From assembly GCF_023516615.1 (NCBI RefSeq), contig NZ_JAMGBF010000079.1, positions 19,462-83,461 of the forward strand: a stretch of DNA of 64,000 nucleotides, read 5' to 3'. A program made the position numbers and the translations under genes. Within the stretch, counting starts at the first letter, position 1, and each line of letters begins with the position of its first letter. Under the pieces are notes generated by a model, which saw nothing but the letters and a program-made list of their open reading frames with translations, ran no database searches and had not been told where the DNA came from. Positions 61,593 to 64,000 of this stretch are shown in pieces. The stretch is from Streptomyces panaciradicis. GTDB taxonomy: Bacteria > Actinomycetota > Actinomycetes > Streptomycetales > Streptomycetaceae.

Positions 61593-62564
61593 ATGCAGTA
61601 CGTGAAGCTCGGTTCGACGGGCCTGGACGTGTCGCGGATCTGTCTGGGCTGCATGACCTACGGCCTGCCCGACCGAGGCGTGCACGAGTGGACGCTCGGC
61701 GAGGAGGATTCGCGGCCGCTGATCCGGCAGGCGCTGGAGGCCGGCATCAACTTCTTTGACACGGCGAACGTGTACTCCGACGGCACCAGCGAGGAGATCG
61801 TCGGCAAGGCGCTGCGCGAGTACGCCAACCGCGACGAGATCGTGCTCGCGACCAAGGCGCACGGCCGGACGCGGCCCGGCCCCAACGGCGCCGGACTGTC
61901 CCGCAAGGCCATCATGACCGAGATCGACCACAGTCTCGCGCGCCTCGGCACGGACTACGTCGACCTCTACCAGATCCACCGCTTCGACCCGCACACCCCG
62001 GTCGAGGAGACCATGGAGGCCCTCCACGACCTGGTGAAGGCGGGCAAGGTCCGCTACATCGGGGCGAGTTCGATGTACGCCTGGCAGTTCTCCAAGATGC
62101 AGTACACCGCGGAGCGGCACGGCTGGACGAAGTTCGTGTCCATGCAGAACCACTACAACCTCCTCTACCGCGAGGAGGAGCGCGAGATGCTGCCGCTCTG
62201 CGCCGACCAGGGCGTCGGCGTCCTGCCCTGGAGCCCGCTGGCCCGCGGCCGGCTCACCCGCGACTGGGGCACGGTGACCGACCGCAGCGCCAACGACGAC
62301 TTCGGCAGCCGCCTCTACCCGGAGGGCGACCGCACCATCGTCGAGGCGGTGACCCGGATCGCGAACGACCGGGGCGTCCCGCGCGCCCAGGTGGCCCTCG
62401 CCTGGCTGCTGCACCAGGAGACGGTGGTGGCCCCGATCATCGGAGCCGCCAAGCCGCACCACATCGAGGACGCCGTCGCCGCGGTCGAACTCACCCTCAG
62501 CGACAAGGAGATCGAGGAACTGGAGCGGCCGTACACCCCGCACCCCATCGTGGGCCACGGCTGA
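61593..62564 (+). CDS. Aldo/keto reductase
   Basis: A 323-residue NADPH-dependent aldo/keto reductase of the potassium-channel-beta/YajO type. The catalytic Asp and Tyr are in FFDTANVYSDG, Lys in LATKAHGR, His in DLYQIHRFD; the cofactor region is LPWSPLARGRLTRDW. AGGAG precedes ATG 61593. It is 77 bp after the flavoprotein, possibly with its own promoter. Its stop codon directly abuts that of the convergent PhyH gene. Confidence 0.9.
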   Translation: MQYVKLGSTGLDVSRICLGCMTYGLPDRGVHEWTLGEEDSRPLIRQALEAGINFFDTANVYSDGTSEEIVGKALREYANRDEIVLATKAHGRTRPGPNGAGLSRKAIMTEIDHSLARLGTDYVDLYQIHRFDPHTPVEETMEALHDLVKAGKVRYIGASSMYAWQFSKMQYTAERHGWTKFVSMQNHYNLLYREEEREMLPLCADQGVGVLPWSPLARGRLTRDWGTVTDRSANDDFGSRLYPEGDRTIVEAVTRIANDRGVPRAQVALAWLLHQETVVAPIIGAAKPHHIEDAVAAVELTLSDKEIEELERPYTPHPIVGHG

Positions 62565-63383
62565 CTAGTGGGGCCCCTGCGGTGCGAACTCCGTGCCGCA
62601 CGGGCCCGCCCCCTCGCTCTCCGGCAGCACGACCCGTTCGCCGCTCATGGCCAGCGTCCGGTAGTACGCGCCGATCCGCTCGGCCGACCTGCCCACGTAG
62701 TGCCCGATGAACGACCGCCGGAACCGGTCGGCCGTGCGGTTGGGCTGCGAGCCGTGCACCAGGCTGCCGTTGAAGAACAGCACGTCGCCCGGTGCCATGT
62801 CGACCGGCACGGCGGTCAGCCCCTCGGGCGGCGCGACGTACTCCCGCGCGAACGACACGTCCTCGTCCGCTTCTTCCGGGCAGAACAGGTCCATCAGGTG
62901 CGTGCCGGGCACGACCTCCAGGCCGCCGTTGTCGCGGTCGATCACATCGCAGGCCACCCACGCCGCCACGCAGGTGCCGGGCTCCACCCGCAGATAGAAG
63001 TTGTCCTGGTGCAGCGCCTGGCCGCGGGCGCCGGGCGGCTTGAAGTAGAACATGCTCTGCGCGGCCAGCACCTCCTCGCCGAGCAGCACCTCCAGCACCG
63101 TGCGCAGCCGCGCGTCGAGCAGGACGCCGCGCGCCCGTTCGTTGATCTCGTGCGGCTGCATCACCCGCGGGTAGGCCGCCAGCGGATCGGTGCCCGCCCG
63201 CGGCTGGAAGTGCCCCGGCACCGGGCCCGCCGCGTGCAGCGCGGTGAACTCCGCGCGCAATCGGTCGATCTCGTCGTACCCGAACAGCCCGCGCAGGACC
63301 GTGAACCCGTCCTTCTGGAACTGCCGAAGCCCGTCCGCGGTCAGCAGTGAACCGCCTGCGGCATCGATATCCGTGGCTGTCAT
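62565..63383 (-). CDS. Phytanoyl-CoA dioxygenase (PhyH) family oxygenase
   Basis: A 272-residue Fe(II)/2-oxoglutarate-dependent oxygenase. The iron ligands are the HxD of ALHQDNFYLR and the later histidine in GSLVHGSQPNRT, with a nearby Arg for 2-oxoglutarate. PhyH relatives in streptomycetes hydroxylate secondary metabolites, ectoine or acyl substrates. GGAGGAG precedes ATG 63383. It is divergent from an AraC-type gene that likely controls it. Confidence 0.88.
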   Translation of the reverse strand: MTATDIDAAGGSLLTADGLRQFQKDGFTVLRGLFGYDEIDRLRAEFTALHAAGPVPGHFQPRAGTDPLAAYPRVMQPHEINERARGVLLDARLRTVLEVLLGEEVLAAQSMFYFKPPGARGQALHQDNFYLRVEPGTCVAAWVACDVIDRDNGGLEVVPGTHLMDLFCPEEADEDVSFAREYVAPPEGLTAVPVDMAPGDVLFFNGSLVHGSQPNRTADRFRRSFIGHYVGRSAERIGAYYRTLAMSGERVVLPESEGAGPCGTEFAPQGPH

Positions 63384-63452
63384 CCCGCTCCTCCTCCTTG
63401 TGGTGTAATCCGCCGTCCAAGCTAGGCCGCTGCCGTCCGCCGGAGGATGCCC

Positions 63453-64000
63453 GTGAACGCTGACCGATTGCCCGAGGCTGCTGCGCCGCCGCCGGGCCTG
63501 GTCGTCGTCGGCCACTACGACGAGCCGCCGGGGTACGGGATCAGCCGCCCCGGCGGAGCGGAGAGCTGGCTCTTCCTGTGGACCACCGGCGGCAGCGGCC
63601 GGGTGCGCCAGGGGCAGGCGGAGGCGGCGGCCGGCACCGGGGACCTGGTCGTGCTGGCGCCGGGGGCACCGCACCAGTACGCCGTCGCGCCGGGCGCCGC
63701 GGGCTGGCGGTTCTGGTGGGTCCACTGCCAGGCCCGGCCGGCCTGGACACCGTGGCTGCGCCCGTACGACACCGGTGACGGCCTGTACGCCGTCACGCCG
63801 ACCCCGGCCGCCGTGCACGGGCGGGTGGAGGCCGCCTTCGGCCGGATGCTCGCCGACGCGCGCTGGACCGGCACCGAGCCGCCGCCCGCGGCCGCGCCCC
63901 GCCACGACCGCGTGGCCGTGGCGCACGGCACCGCCGCTCGCGAACTCGCCCTGTCCTCGCTGGAGGACGTCGTCCTGCTCACGGCGGCCACGGCCCGGCC
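63453..64000 (+). CDS. AraC-family regulator, N-terminal part
   Basis: The visible 182 residues form an AraC-type sensor domain: ISRPGGAESWLFLWTTGGSG, GDLVVLAPGAPHQYAV and WRFWWVHCQARPAW are characteristic of the cupin-like arm domain. The DNA-binding HTH lies beyond the window end. GTG 63453 follows GGAGG by six bases; an ATG two codons earlier abuts the ribosome site and is less likely. The divergent PhyH gene, 69 bp away, is a probable target. Confidence 0.78.
   Translation, partial: MNADRLPEAAAPPPGLVVVGHYDEPPGYGISRPGGAESWLFLWTTGGSGRVRQGQAEAAAGTGDLVVLAPGAPHQYAVAPGAAGWRFWWVHCQARPAWTPWLRPYDTGDGLYAVTPTPAAVHGRVEAAFGRMLADARWTGTEPPPAAAPRHDRVAVAHGTAARELALSSLEDVVLLTAATAR

Overview
The window looks like a stretch of Streptomyces chromosome. 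It has very high GC with third-position bias, many GTG starts, 1-4 bp gene overlaps, and typical Streptomyces families: a conservon (sensor kinase-like protein, roadblock, DUF742 and GTPase genes with a P450), a second-type EF-Tu gene, LacI- and ROK-controlled sugar genes, a GH16 enzyme with a ricin-type domain, and several TetR, MarR and AraC regulators next to short operons. No tRNA, rRNA, CRISPR array, transposase or phage gene was found. All calls were made by reading the sequence; no database search was run.

Layout. 1-5.6 kb: end of a FUSC transporter, a DinB/maleylpyruvate-isomerase-like protein, a DUF3626 protein, a PAS-LuxR regulator, then a GH13 glucosidase facing its LacI regulator. 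5.6-8.3 kb: a palindrome-controlled CYP102-type P450-reductase gene that is broken. 8.3-16.1 kb: a phosphotransferase, a ROK regulator and a three-subunit membrane formate dehydrogenase operon. 16.3-23.2 kb: housekeeping-like enzymes (epimerase, hydrolase, VanX-like dipeptidase, SDR), a second FUSC protein, a HAD phosphatase and a PHP protein. 23.3-28.8 kb: a decayed zone holding a deleted SDR, a topoisomerase IB remnant, a GH16 glucanase, VanZ, and an Mrp-type antiporter operon ending in an mnhB-mnhD fusion. 28.8-35.6 kb: a DUF4230 protein, a P450, a Tet(M)/Otr(A)-like ribosome-protection GTPase, a PRPP synthetase, an EF-Tu paralogue and an anti-sigma antagonist. 35.7-42.7 kb: MarR-aldehyde dehydrogenase-alcohol dehydrogenase, a quinone-oxidoreductase-like gene facing an AdpA-type regulator, a lipoprotein and a TetR-DUF1304 pair. 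42.9-49.1 kb: the conservon operon with a CYP157-like P450, convergent with a large unrecognised protein. 49.7-57.4 kb: amidohydrolase-permease-TetR, VOC, DUF4235, Xi-class GST, CDF transporter and an F420-type reductase. 57.6-64 kb: a P450-ferredoxin pair, a 0.7-kb degenerate repeat array, a TetR-NTF2-like divergon, a flavoprotein, an aldo/keto reductase, and a PhyH dioxygenase facing an AraC regulator cut by the window end.

Most striking points. (1) Several genes between 5.7 and 28.8 kb carry large internal deletions or frameshifts. (2) The only two in-frame TTA (bldA-type) codons I found lie in the first and last genes of the conservon operon. (3) Two of the P450s lack the ExxR arginine or glutamate. 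(4) Many divergent regulator pairs carry nearly perfect palindromes; the largest is a 43-bp symmetric double operator in front of the DUF1304-TetR pair. (5) A roughly 60-bp degenerate repeat fills the gap behind the ferredoxin gene.
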